In this document: piece by piece, positions 1 to 8,540 of the stretch
Layout: each line of letters starts with the position of its first letter
Numbering within the stretch: the stretch's first letter is position 1
Source of the DNA: CAVYXZ01 sp965223835
GTDB taxonomy: Bacteria; Chloroflexota; Anaerolineae; Aggregatilineales; Phototrophicaceae
Direction: 5' to 3'
Length of the DNA: 64,000 bases
Assembly (NCBI GenBank): GCA_965223835.1
Contig: CBDCXQ010000001.1
Coordinates: 806,001-870,000 of the forward strand
Translations under genes and position numbers: made by a program
The notes under the pieces: generated by a model
Database searches by the model: none
What the model was told of the DNA's origin: nothing
The model's input: only the letters and a program-made list of their open reading frames with translations

Positions 1-720
1 CACCAGCCCCAGATTGAGATTGCCGCCCAAACGCGCAAAGTCCAGCGCGAACATGTCGCCGGCATTAGCGTCGAATGTCAGGCCGAGGACCGCGTCACCG
101 GAAGGTGGAATAGTGCCGGGCACAGGCATGCCGAGAGCCAGGGGCAGTTGGAAGGCATTGGCGAAGTCAACTGGTCCAAGTCCGGGGAAGCCGATACCTG
201 AAAATGAAAGTGGGGCAGATATTGTGGTGTTTCCGCCATTGGAACCAGTGTTTGCCTGCCCAATGTCTCCTGGATTAATGACATCACCACTTTCTAATAC
301 ACATCCTAAAGATACAATGTATGCACCAAAATAATCTGAACGAGTAGAATAATATATGTAATCGGTATATTGTGGTCGGGTTCCCAAAATTCTTAACAGA
401 GGATTGGACGAACCAACAACTAGGTTGTCGAAAACTTCAGCAACTCCAGCTATATTGGCATTAGTTTGTGCAAACTCGCTAGCACCTGAATCAAGTAAGA
501 CTGCACCAGGATTAAAAGTAGACCCTCTGGGTTCGACTGTTATATTTAGAGTAGTTCCTGCGGTTACGCCCAAGCGATATTCATGAAATACTTCATTAGG
601 ATTTGTTTCGGCTGCAATAATGTCACCACAATTAAGAGCTGTAGCAGACTGTGCATTGATTTGTACTGGAAAATATGCCAGATAAAGAACAAAAGCGTAA
701 ACGAAAAAAGATTTAGTCAT
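1..720 (-). CDS. Secreted protein with PPC-like domain, C-terminus cut by window edge
   Basis: The minus strand is open from an ATG at 720 to the first base of the window: 240 codons with no stop, so the 3' end lies outside. The product begins with a clear signal peptide (MTKSFF, a hydrophobic core, then cleavage near INAQS) and is predicted to be exported. Residues 28-130 resemble bacterial pre-peptidase C-terminal (PPC) beta-sandwich domains: Leu-Asn-Cys-Gly-Asp start, an alternating Thr/Val strand pattern and a Phe/Tyr-rich middle. A second similar unit seems to begin near residue 210 (GDAVLGLTFDANAGD). Base composition is AT-richer than in the mraY cluster. The specific function is not recognisable; PPC domains usually accompany secreted enzymes or surface proteins. 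Confidence 0.75.
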   Translation of the reverse strand, partial: MTKSFFVYAFVLYLAYFPVQINAQSATALNCGDIIAAETNPNEVFHEYRLGVTAGTTLNITVEPRGSTFNPGAVLLDSGASEFAQTNANIAGVAEVFDNLVVGSSNPLLRILGTRPQYTDYIYYSTRSDYFGAYIVSLGCVLESGDVINPGDIGQANTGSNGGNTTISAPLSFSGIGFPGLGPVDFANAFQLPLALGMPVPGTIPPSGDAVLGLTFDANAGDMFALDFARLGGNLNLGLV

Positions 721-755
721 ATAGATCATTGTGAATATCTCCAGTGTGCTTAAAC

Positions 756-1661
756 TCAGATTGGGCACGACGCTGACAATCTTAAATACTGCTCTATAAT
801 CCATCCAAGAGTGTTGCCGTTGTAATTTCCTATTTCAAACCACTTGTTTCCAGATGCGAAGTACGGCTCTCCTAAAACCAAGACCCTTTCATCGACCCGA
901 ATCGATCCACGAGATGCTGACCTCTCAGAAGGGCTAGAACGTAGAACGTCTCTCAATACCGTTGCTATTCCGTCTGTTACAATCGTCGCTTCACAAGGGT
1001 ATCCTATTGGTAACGATGTCGCCCCTTGAGTAGGTATGACAATCGGTGTGAAGGTAGGCGCAGCAGTTGTAGCCGCCGTCGTTGGGGTTAATGATGGTGT
1101 CGGCGTTGCAGTGACAGGCAGCAGCGGCAATTCGATTGCACAGCTATCTTGGGTTGCCGGGCAGAGGCCGATGAACATATTATTTTGCCGAACCTGCACA
1201 ATGCGCGGCAGGTTGGTACTGCTATCGAACCAGAACACATCCGCCGCCGCCAGTTGTTGGGTGAGTAAAAGAGGTCCATTCCCACATTCTATGGGTAGTG
1301 GCCCGGTAGCGCCCGCTTTCACCAATCGGAAGCAGACCGCGCCCAATTCGTCCACATTGGCAAACGGCAGGCCGATAAACGCCGCGTAATCACGGTCAAG
1401 CCGTCGGGTGATGGTCGTGCCATTAATCAATGAAACGCGCAATTCCAGCCCCAACAACGACACCGGGACATCCGATGGCGGAACCAGCAGGGTCAAACTG
1501 TCGGCGTCACGGAACAACGTCAGCGTGAGGGTTGGCAGCGGCGTAGCGGTCGGTGTGGCAGTTGCCGTCGCAGTTGGCGTTGGTGCGGTCGCCTGCGCCA
1601 GCACTGCACCGGGCACAATCAGGCTAAGAACGAGTGCGATAATTACCAGTTTTCTATTCAT
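756..1661 (-). CDS. Secreted protein with C-terminal SH3-like domain
   Basis: 301 residues when started at the ATG at 1661. The open frame extends to 2132, but that part runs antisense into mraY and has no signal peptide, so I reject it. From 1661 the product opens with a textbook signal peptide (MNRKLVIIALVLSLIVPGAVLAQ), then a Thr/Pro/Ala low-complexity linker. A central domain of about 150 residues follows, with two Cys pairs (ECGNG, GLCPATQDSC). A second Thr/Pro linker leads to a C-terminal region (about residues 225-300) with the pattern of a bacterial SH3 domain: TVLRDVLRSSP, RVLVLGE, WFEIGNYNGNTLGWI. SH3b domains commonly bind cell-wall peptides. It lies downstream of, and divergent from, mraY. 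The central domain is unassigned. Confidence 0.75.
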   Translation of the reverse strand: MNRKLVIIALVLSLIVPGAVLAQATAPTPTATATATPTATPLPTLTLTLFRDADSLTLLVPPSDVPVSLLGLELRVSLINGTTITRRLDRDYAAFIGLPFANVDELGAVCFRLVKAGATGPLPIECGNGPLLLTQQLAAADVFWFDSSTNLPRIVQVRQNNMFIGLCPATQDSCAIELPLLPVTATPTPSLTPTTAATTAAPTFTPIVIPTQGATSLPIGYPCEATIVTDGIATVLRDVLRSSPSERSASRGSIRVDERVLVLGEPYFASGNKWFEIGNYNGNTLGWIIEQYLRLSASCPI

Positions 1662-1751
1662 GACATACTGCGTTATGTGAGCGGCTTCCGCCCCATAGTT
1701 TACGCGGTAATGATGTAAAACGCGAAAATTGATAGGCGTAAATGGCAGTCG

Positions 1752-1766
1752 TTGGCTGCTAGCCAA
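1752..1766. promoter_or_regulatory. Short inverted repeat between the SH3 protein and mraY
   Basis: TTGGCT and AGCCAA form a perfect 6-bp inverted repeat around a 3-base centre in the 238-base divergent spacer. It could be an operator or a small hairpin. A possible -10 element (TAGAAT, 1862-1867) lies about 32 bases before the mraY start, but its -35 is poor. Assignment is tentative. Confidence 0.25.
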
Positions 1767-1899
1767 TGACGAAAGTAAACATTGACGGTTGTTACTGCAA
1801 TCTTGAGTCTGACGACTGATGACCAGCAACTGGCGACTGGCACATTTCCCAACTGCATGGGTAGAATAGCGTGGCTTACAAAAATGAAACGGGAGTTGT

Positions 1900-2922
1900 A
1901 TGGGCCTTCCACTCGCATTGACCGTTGGGGCACTCGCTTTTTTGTTAGGCGTGATCTGGGGTGGTCCATTTGTCCAAATTTTGCATCGCTTGAAGATCGG
2001 CAAGCAGATTCGGGCTGAACTCCGGGACCGGCATGAAGCCAAGATCGGCACGCCGACGATGGGCGGCATTATGATTATCCTGCCGGTCGTGATTTTGACA
2101 CTGGGTTTGAACGCTGCCAGTCTGGTGCGCACGCTGACTGGCCCCAGTATTTTGTTGCCAATGGCGGTGCTGCTGGGCTATGGCGTGCTGGGGGCGATTG
2201 ACGACTGGGAGGGCATCCAGATTTCTCGCGGACCGGTTGGCGAGGGACTGAGCGCCCGCGCCAAGTTTATCGCCCAGTGGGGTCTGGCGATTACGGTTGC
2301 GGTGATTATCTCGCAATTTGACGGCGGGTTCTCGTTTGCCAACCAGGTGAACATCCCGTTTATCCAGGTTCCAATTGGCCTTAGCCCGATCATCTTCATT
2401 CCGTTGAGTGCCTTTATCATCGTTGCTACGTCAAACGCCGTCAATTTCACTGATGGTCTGGATGGCCTCGCCGGAATTATCACCGCCAGTGCCTTCGCTG
2501 CCTATGGGGTGATTGCGCTGTTGCAAGAACAGATCTTCCTGACGCAATTTTGTTTTATTCTGGTGGGCGCGTGCTTCGCCTTTTTGTGGTACAACGCCCA
2601 CCCGGCCCAGTTATTCATGGGCGACACCGGTTCGTTGGCGCTGGGGGCCACGCTGGGAACGGTCGCCATTATGTCCGGGCAGTGGCTGCTGCTGCCGGTG
2701 ATCGCCATCGTCCCCGTTGTGGAAACGCTCAGTGTGATGTTGCAGGTCATGTCCGCCCGCTATTCGCGGCGTTATTGGGGGGTGGACCGCCGTCTCTTTC
2801 GGGAAGCACCAATCCATGGACATTTCGAAAAGAGCGGTTGGAGCGAGACGCAGGTAGTCCAGCGCTTCTGGCTGGTCGGTTTGTTGAGTGCCATGCTAGG
2901 GATTGCCCTGGCCTTAATCTAG
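1900..2922 (+). CDS. mraY: Phospho-N-acetylmuramoyl-pentapeptide-transferase
   Basis: Integral membrane enzyme that moves phospho-MurNAc-pentapeptide from UDP onto undecaprenyl phosphate, giving lipid I. 340 residues, close to the family norm, with about ten membrane segments. Visible signatures: GTPTMGGIMII near residue 50, the catalytic Asp pair in LGAIDDWEG, the FTDGLDGLAG loop and the FMGDTGSLALG loop. The conserved C-terminal triple-His motif is altered to His-Gly-His (residues 306-308). A GGGAG ribosome site lies six bases before the ATG. It opens the cluster and is followed seven bases later by murD. Confidence 0.96.
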   Translation: MGLPLALTVGALAFLLGVIWGGPFVQILHRLKIGKQIRAELRDRHEAKIGTPTMGGIMIILPVVILTLGLNAASLVRTLTGPSILLPMAVLLGYGVLGAIDDWEGIQISRGPVGEGLSARAKFIAQWGLAITVAVIISQFDGGFSFANQVNIPFIQVPIGLSPIIFIPLSAFIIVATSNAVNFTDGLDGLAGIITASAFAAYGVIALLQEQIFLTQFCFILVGACFAFLWYNAHPAQLFMGDTGSLALGATLGTVAIMSGQWLLLPVIAIVPVVETLSVMLQVMSARYSRRYWGVDRRLFREAPIHGHFEKSGWSETQVVQRFWLVGLLSAMLGIALALI

Positions 2923-2929
2923 GGGGATT

Positions 2930-4294
2930 ATGGATCCTTTGCATCGAAAACGGGTCGTGGTGTTGGGCTTCGGTCGTCAGGGGCGGGCGTTGGCCCGCTG
3001 GCTGCCGACAGTGGGTGCCCATGTTACCGTCAGCGACCAGTCCACATTTGACCAGATGAATGGCGATATGGCAGGCTATGGCGCGGTCGAGTTTGTGTTG
3101 GGCGGGCATCCCGAAAGTTTGCTCGATGATACGGATTTGATTTGTATCTCCGGCGGTGTGTCGTTGGCGCTGCCGATTGTGCAAAATGCCATCGAACGCG
3201 GCATCCCGTTAGCTAATGATGCTCAGCTTTTTTTGGAGCGTTGCCCCGCCCCGGTGATCGGCATTACCGGTAGCGCTGGTAAAACGACGACGACCACGCT
3301 CGTGGGCGCAATGCTGCAACAGGCCGCTCAAAAAACCTGGGTCGGCGGCAATCTCGGCCCCGTGTTGCTTGATGTGCTGGACCAGATCAAGCCGGAAGAC
3401 CAGGTCGTGATGGAGCTTTCCAGTTTTCAATTGGAACTCATGACCCAGAGTCCGCAAATCAGCGCGGTTCTGAATATCACGCCCAATCATCTGGACCGAC
3501 ATGGCACGATGGAGGTGTATACGCGGGCTAAGGCCCAGATTATGTTGCATCAGGCTGAAGCTGATATTGCCATCTTGTGTCGTGACGACCTCGGCAGTCG
3601 CCAGCTTGAAATGCTGGCACAGGGCGATCTGGCATGGTTCAGCGGGAATGAGATGGTGGCTGATGGCGCGTTTCTGGCGGGACAACGGCTGCTGGTCGTG
3701 GGCCATTCCAGCCATGACGGTTTGCCCCATGTGGTGTGTGAACAGGCGGATATTCCGCTGCGCGGGCCGCATAATGTGCTCAATGTGCTGGCAGCCTGTG
3801 CCATTGCCGGGGCTGCGGGTGTTCAAGCTGATGTGATGACGAAGACGATCAGTACATTTGAGGGGGTGGCGCACCGGTTGGAAGTCATCCGCACCGTAAA
3901 CGATGTGACCTATGTTAATGATAGCATTGCGACCGCGCCGGAACGAGTGGTGGCCGCACTCCGCAGTTTTGATGAGCCGCTGATCTTGTTGGCCGGAGGT
4001 AAAGACAAGGATTTACCCTGGGACGACATGCTCGTGCTGGCGTCGGATAAATGCCGCCATATTGTGGCGTTTGGGCATGTTGGTGAGAAAATCGTCAACC
4101 GGGTTCAGGCGCTTGTGGGGCATACCAATGACGTAACCCGGGTTGATACGCTGGCTCAGGCTGTCACCGAGGCGGGGCAACAGGCACAACCGGGAGATGT
4201 GGTGCTGCTCTCGCCGGGCGGCACCAGTTATGATGCCTACGTTGATTTTGTCGATCGCGGTGAGCACTTTCGTCAACTGGTAATGCGATTATAA
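2930..4294 (+). CDS. murD: UDP-N-acetylmuramoylalanine--D-glutamate ligase
   Basis: Cytoplasmic ATP-dependent ligase adding D-Glu to UDP-MurNAc-L-Ala. 454 residues. The N-terminal Rossmann-like UDP-binding domain begins VVVLGFGRQGRALARWL. The Mur ligase P-loop reads GITGSAGKTTTTTLV (near residues 108-122), with Ser-Ala where many homologues have Thr-Asn. The central-domain motif NHLDRHGTMEVY and the C-terminal domain motif GVAHRLEVI followed by DSIATAP are present. The start is preceded by a GGGGG tract three bases from the ATG. It sits between mraY and ftsW, all on the same strand with short gaps. Confidence 0.96.
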   Translation: MDPLHRKRVVVLGFGRQGRALARWLPTVGAHVTVSDQSTFDQMNGDMAGYGAVEFVLGGHPESLLDDTDLICISGGVSLALPIVQNAIERGIPLANDAQLFLERCPAPVIGITGSAGKTTTTTLVGAMLQQAAQKTWVGGNLGPVLLDVLDQIKPEDQVVMELSSFQLELMTQSPQISAVLNITPNHLDRHGTMEVYTRAKAQIMLHQAEADIAILCRDDLGSRQLEMLAQGDLAWFSGNEMVADGAFLAGQRLLVVGHSSHDGLPHVVCEQADIPLRGPHNVLNVLAACAIAGAAGVQADVMTKTISTFEGVAHRLEVIRTVNDVTYVNDSIATAPERVVAALRSFDEPLILLAGGKDKDLPWDDMLVLASDKCRHIVAFGHVGEKIVNRVQALVGHTNDVTRVDTLAQAVTEAGQQAQPGDVVLLSPGGTSYDAYVDFVDRGEHFRQLVMRL

Positions 4295-4328
4295 TGAAGG
4301 TAGTTGAGTTTTATTGTTTTGAGGGTTT

Positions 4329-5582
4329 ATGGCAGATCGTTCGATACCCACATTTGTTGAAGAAGAAATAGCGCCGCAGTCGGTCGAACGGCAGCGACGG
4401 GCTGTAGCTGTGCTTGATCCCTATCTGGTGATTGTGGTCGGGGCGCTGCTGGCGATTGGCGCGATGATGGTTTACAGCGCAACCTTCGATTGGAGTTACC
4501 AGAGTTTTGGCAGCGAAACCTTTATTTTCATGCGCCATCTGCGTAACCTCGCGATTGGTAGCGTGGCACTGGTGTTGCTCACATTCATTGATTATCGCAT
4601 CTGGCGGCGGTTTGCGGTCTGGATGCTGCTGATTACCATCGGGTTATTGATCGCCGTGCTGTTGTTTGGTGATGATACGTTTGGTGCGCGGCGTGCCCTG
4701 ATTAATGGGTCATTGCAACCCGGTGAAGCGGCAGAACTGGTCATCGTCATTTATATGGCGGCCTGGCTTAGCTCCCGCCGGACCCGGATTCGGAGCATTG
4801 CCTATGGTTTGATTCCGTTTGCCATGCTGGTTGGCATCGTGGGCGGTCTGGTGATGCTTCAGCCCGATCTCAGCACGGCGGCCATCATTTTTGTGGTTGC
4901 CGGTATCATGTTTTTCCTGGCGGGTGCCGACTCACGGCAGTTGGCGCTGGCGCTGGTGTTGGGTGGCGGGGTTGTCTGGGCGGTGACACAGTTTGGCCTG
5001 TTGCCGAGTTATGCCGAAGATCGGGTTTCGACCTATGTCGCAGGAGTAAGCGACCTGACCCAGGCCAATTATCATGTACAGCAGGCGGTCATTGCCTTTA
5101 TCAACGGTGGTTGGACCGGACGCGGTCTGGGTAATGGGCTTCAGAAATTCGGCTTTTTACCCGCACCCCATACCGATAGTATCTTTGCGGTCATCGGTGA
5201 GGAGTTGGGCGTTATCGGCGCGGTGGTGGTCGTGCTATTATATGTAGCGCTGGTTGTGCGCGGCTTGCAGATCGCCCGACGCGCGCCGGATGCCTTTGGC
5301 GGGTTGCTGGCAGCGGGGTTGACGATCTGGGTCGTGTCGAAAGCGCTGCTCAACATTGCAGTGATGACGGCGGTAGTGCCCTCAACGGGTGTACCGCTAC
5401 CCTTCATTAGCTTTGGCGGGTCGTCGCTGGTGGTGTTGCTGGCGGGGACTGGCCTGCTGTTGAGTGTGAGCCGGGTTAGCGCCCGCCAACAATATGCGCC
5501 TGAACGGAGAAATGCAGTTGCGGATCATGATAGCAGCCGGCGGAACCGGCGGTCACGTATATCCCGCCCTGGCCGTAGCTGA
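4329..5582 (+). CDS. ftsW: Peptidoglycan glycosyltransferase FtsW
   Basis: SEDS-family membrane polymerase that builds septal glycan strands from lipid II. 417 residues with about ten membrane segments. The N-terminus (about 35 residues) is cytoplasmic and acidic, and the C-terminal tail is short and Arg-rich. Family motifs seen: MVYSATFDWSY near the first helix, QPDLSTAAII, a long extracytoplasmic loop with AVIAFINGGWTGRGLGNG and HTDSIFAVIGEELG, and PFISFGGSS near the last helices. GAGGG is three bases before the ATG. The 3' end overlaps murG by 71 bases. FtsW rather than RodA is favoured by its place between murD and murG. Confidence 0.93.
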   Translation: MADRSIPTFVEEEIAPQSVERQRRAVAVLDPYLVIVVGALLAIGAMMVYSATFDWSYQSFGSETFIFMRHLRNLAIGSVALVLLTFIDYRIWRRFAVWMLLITIGLLIAVLLFGDDTFGARRALINGSLQPGEAAELVIVIYMAAWLSSRRTRIRSIAYGLIPFAMLVGIVGGLVMLQPDLSTAAIIFVVAGIMFFLAGADSRQLALALVLGGGVVWAVTQFGLLPSYAEDRVSTYVAGVSDLTQANYHVQQAVIAFINGGWTGRGLGNGLQKFGFLPAPHTDSIFAVIGEELGVIGAVVVVLLYVALVVRGLQIARRAPDAFGGLLAAGLTIWVVSKALLNIAVMTAVVPSTGVPLPFISFGGSSLVVLLAGTGLLLSVSRVSARQQYAPERRNAVADHDSSRRNRRSRISRPGRS

Positions 5583-6609
5583 AGCCTTGCTCGCTGAATA
5601 TCCGCATATCCATTTGTATTTTGTGGGCAGTGGCGGTTTGGAACGAGAGCTCGTGCGCGAATCCGGTATTGCGTTTGCGACCTACGCGGATGTGCGTGCT
5701 GGTCCGATTGCCGGGGTAAGCTGGCCGCGCCGCGTGTGGAGCCTGTTGAATTACAGCGTTGGGTTTTTCCAGGCATTGGTGTTGTTGTTGCGTGATCGGC
5801 CTCAATCGCTGCTATTAACCGGTGGCTGGAGTGGGTTGCCGGTCGAACTGGTGGCCTGGCTACTGCGCGTCCCAATATTGATTTTTTTGCCCGATATTGA
5901 ACCGGGCAGTACGATCCAGATGCTGCGCCGCTTCGTTAATCAAGTTGCATTGACGGTACCCGAATCCGAAGTTTATTTTCCGCATACCCCGACAGTCGTG
6001 ACGGGCTATCCGTTGCGAACGACGTTTACTACCGCGACTCGTGCCGCCGGACGGACGCATTTTGGACTGGATCATGAGCGACCGGTGCTGTTGGTATTTG
6101 GTGGTAGTCGGGGTGCGCGTAGCATCAACCAGGCAGTGCAGTCAATATTGCCGGATTTACTGGCCGATGGGATCCAGGTGCTGCACGTGACGGGCACGCT
6201 GGATTGGCCGGAAGTTGCGGCACGTCCGGCAGCAGCGGGCTATCAGCCTCATGCCTATCTGCACCATGATATGGGTCTGGCGCAGGCGGCGGCTGATCTG
6301 GTGGTGAGTCGGGCCGGGGCCAGCACATTAGCCGAATTTCCGTTATTCGGTTTGCCTGCGATTCTCGTGCCTTATCCGCATGCCTGGCGTTATCAGAAAG
6401 TGAATGCCGATTATCTGGCGGAACGCGGCGCGGCGGTTCGGCTGGACGATGAGCAAATGGCGGCGGATTTGTTGCCGACGATTCGCGGTATACTGGGTGA
6501 TGCTGACCGTCGGGCACGGATGCGCGACTGTGCCCACGCTTTGTCGCAGCCACAGGGAGCCAGTCGGCTGGCGGCAACATTAGTCCAACTCGCAGGGGGA
6601 GCGGAATGA
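5512..6609 (+). CDS. murG: UDP-GlcNAc:lipid I N-acetylglucosaminyltransferase
   Basis: GT28-family peripheral membrane enzyme turning lipid I into lipid II. 365 residues. The Gly-rich N-terminal loop (IMIAAGGTGGHVYPALA) is diagnostic; the second-domain GGSRGARSIN and the donor-site stretch VSRAGASTLAEFPLFGLPAILVPYP are present. I chose the ATG at 5512 because it leaves the usual short lead before the Gly loop. An upstream in-frame ATG at 5494 lacks a ribosome site. The gene begins inside ftsW, and its stop overlaps the next start as ATGA. Confidence 0.93.
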   Translation: MQLRIMIAAGGTGGHVYPALAVAEALLAEYPHIHLYFVGSGGLERELVRESGIAFATYADVRAGPIAGVSWPRRVWSLLNYSVGFFQALVLLLRDRPQSLLLTGGWSGLPVELVAWLLRVPILIFLPDIEPGSTIQMLRRFVNQVALTVPESEVYFPHTPTVVTGYPLRTTFTTATRAAGRTHFGLDHERPVLLVFGGSRGARSINQAVQSILPDLLADGIQVLHVTGTLDWPEVAARPAAAGYQPHAYLHHDMGLAQAAADLVVSRAGASTLAEFPLFGLPAILVPYPHAWRYQKVNADYLAERGAAVRLDDEQMAADLLPTIRGILGDADRRARMRDCAHALSQPQGASRLAATLVQLAGGAE

Positions 6610-7136
6610 TTCAATTATCTGCCGTACTGGTCATGATGTCGATTTTCTTTGCGATCATCGGCTTTTTGCGGGGTTGGAGCAAAGAATTGATCGCGACAGC
6701 CGGCATCATCCTGGGGTTGTTCGCGTTGTTCCAGTTCGATAGTTTCCTCCGGGGAACCATTCTGCGGGGGGTTGCGCTGGAACAGGTGTTCATAATTCAA
6801 TCACTGGTTTTTATCAGTATTGTCTTCTTCGCTTATCAAACCCGTGCATTAGGGCGGGGCGATCGTGATGGTCGCAGTGGCTTGCAAGAAGGGGTGTTGG
6901 GCGCGCTGGTTGGTGGCCTGAATGGTTACTTGATCTGGGGTTCACTGTGGTATTTCATGGACATCAATAGCTACCCACTGGCGCCGGCGATTGTGGCCCC
7001 CTCAGCGAATTCGTCCAGCGCGATTGCCATCAACTACCTGCCATTAATGATCCTGGGCGGCGGTGCCGACGGATCAGGTGATCTGCTGGCAGTGGCGGTC
7101 ATTGTGCTGTTCCTGTTTGTCCTGGTTGTCATCTAA
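6606..7136 (+). CDS. CvpA-like membrane protein
   Basis: 176 residues with four to five hydrophobic segments. The first reads like the CvpA/colicin V production family (GFLRGWSKELIATAG near residues 20-35), and a Gly-rich segment follows (GVLGALVGGLNGYLIWG). The C-terminus ends abruptly in a membrane helix (VIVLFLFVLVVI). The start overlaps the murG stop as ATGA and murC follows 11 bases later, so it is probably translated as part of the cell-wall operon. CvpA proteins are linked to envelope homeostasis, but no reaction can be assigned. Family membership is moderate confidence. Confidence 0.65.
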   Translation: MIQLSAVLVMMSIFFAIIGFLRGWSKELIATAGIILGLFALFQFDSFLRGTILRGVALEQVFIIQSLVFISIVFFAYQTRALGRGDRDGRSGLQEGVLGALVGGLNGYLIWGSLWYFMDINSYPLAPAIVAPSANSSSAIAINYLPLMILGGGADGSGDLLAVAVIVLFLFVLVVI

Positions 7137-7147
7137 GGGAGGGCACA

Positions 7148-8536
7148 GTGCCGCAATTTGTGCCCGGTCAACATGTTCATATTGTCGGCGTTGGTGGCTT
7201 CGGCATGTCGGCGATTGCCCGAATTTTACTTGAGCAGGGCTATTATGTCTCTGGTTCCGATCGTCGACCCAATGTCTTGACCCAGGCGCTGGCAACTGAT
7301 GGTGCCGACATCCATATCGGAGAAGCTGCTGAGAATGTCATGGGCGCAGAGATGGTGCTGGCCTCGGCGGCGATTGCAACCGATCATGTGGAACTGGCGC
7401 TGGCGCGGGCGCTCAATATCCCGGTTTACAAACGGGCTGATGTCATTGCTGATCTCATGGATGGGCAAGCCTGTATTGCGGTGGCTGGCACACATGGGAA
7501 AACCACCACCACATCCATGATTACGCATATTCTACTGGATACGATGCAACAACCGAGTTATATCATCGGTGGCATCCTGCGCAATACGGGACAGAATGCT
7601 GGTGTCGGCGCGGGGAAAGCGTTTGTGATTGAGGCTGACGAATATGACAACATGTTTCATGGCCTCCTGCCGCAGGTGACCGTTCTGACAACCGTTGAGT
7701 ACGATCATCCTGATTTTTTTAAAACACCGGCTGAGATGGTGCAGTCGTTTAATCATTTTATTGGATTGTTGCCCGACGATGGCCTCCTGATTGCCGGAAG
7801 TGATGATCCAACCAGCGCGATCATGGCACAGAATCGATTTGTGGCTGGGTTGCCGGTGACGACATATGGCATCCAAAATCGGCAAGCGCAATGGCAGGCA
7901 CAAAATATCCATATTGATGACAAGTATCAGACGGTTTTTGATGTGATGCGCGATGGGCGGATGCAGGGCATTGTCGAACTGCAACTGCCGGGTGAATACA
8001 ATGTACTTAATGCACTGGCGGCGCTAATCGTAGCCGATCAACAGGGGGTGCCGTTTGAGGCGGCGGCGCGGGCGCTGAAGACATTCCAGGGCGCTGGCAG
8101 GCGTTTTCATGCGCGTGGTGAGGTGGACGGGGTGCTGATTGTTGATGATTATGCTCACCATCCAACGGCGATCAAGCTGACATTGGCCGCCGCTCGTGAA
8201 CGCTTTCCTGAGCGCAAACTGTGGGCGGTGTGGCAGCCACACACCTACAGTCGCACGCAGCACCTGTGGGATGCCTATACCGGCGCGTTTGACGCGGCTG
8301 ATGAAGTGCTGGTGACAGATATTTATGCCGCCCGCGAAGACCCGATTGCTGGCATCAATAGTGCCGAATTAACCCGGTCGATTCGGCATGAGCATGTACG
8401 CCATGTCCCCTCACTGGATGCGGCAGTTGCCGACTTAGTGCGAGATGTGGAGCCGCCAGCTTTGATATTGATAATGAGTGCGGGGGATGCGCCTTTAATC
8501 GGCGTCAATTATCTCAAGTTGCGGCAGCAGCGCTGA
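7148..8536 (+). CDS. murC: UDP-N-acetylmuramate--L-alanine ligase
   Basis: Cytoplasmic ligase adding L-Ala to UDP-MurNAc, the first peptide-stem step. 462 residues. The N-terminal domain has HIVGVGGFGMSAIARILLEQG, the P-loop is CIAVAGTHGKTTTTSM, followed by EADEYDNMF, VEYDHPDFF and the C-terminal DDYAHHPTAIKLTL and WQPHTYSRT. The start is GTG, chosen because GGAGGG lies five bases upstream and because the Gly-rich loop begins nine residues later, as usual. murB follows four bases after the stop. Confidence 0.96.
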   Translation: MPQFVPGQHVHIVGVGGFGMSAIARILLEQGYYVSGSDRRPNVLTQALATDGADIHIGEAAENVMGAEMVLASAAIATDHVELALARALNIPVYKRADVIADLMDGQACIAVAGTHGKTTTTSMITHILLDTMQQPSYIIGGILRNTGQNAGVGAGKAFVIEADEYDNMFHGLLPQVTVLTTVEYDHPDFFKTPAEMVQSFNHFIGLLPDDGLLIAGSDDPTSAIMAQNRFVAGLPVTTYGIQNRQAQWQAQNIHIDDKYQTVFDVMRDGRMQGIVELQLPGEYNVLNALAALIVADQQGVPFEAAARALKTFQGAGRRFHARGEVDGVLIVDDYAHHPTAIKLTLAAARERFPERKLWAVWQPHTYSRTQHLWDAYTGAFDAADEVLVTDIYAAREDPIAGINSAELTRSIRHEHVRHVPSLDAAVADLVRDVEPPALILIMSAGDAPLIGVNYLKLRQQR

Positions 8537-8540
8537 TTTT

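Noticed and set aside
14..586. Plus-strand open frames at the window start
   Set aside because: They are antisense shadows of the secreted protein on the minus strand, which has a signal peptide and sensible domain pattern.
1540..1600. Tandem repeat or CRISPR-like array
   Set aside because: It is the coding sequence of a Thr/Pro/Ala linker, with no spacers.
1662..2132. Upstream extension of the minus-strand SH3 protein
   Set aside because: It runs antisense through mraY, lacks a signal peptide, and the ATG at 1661 gives a perfect one.
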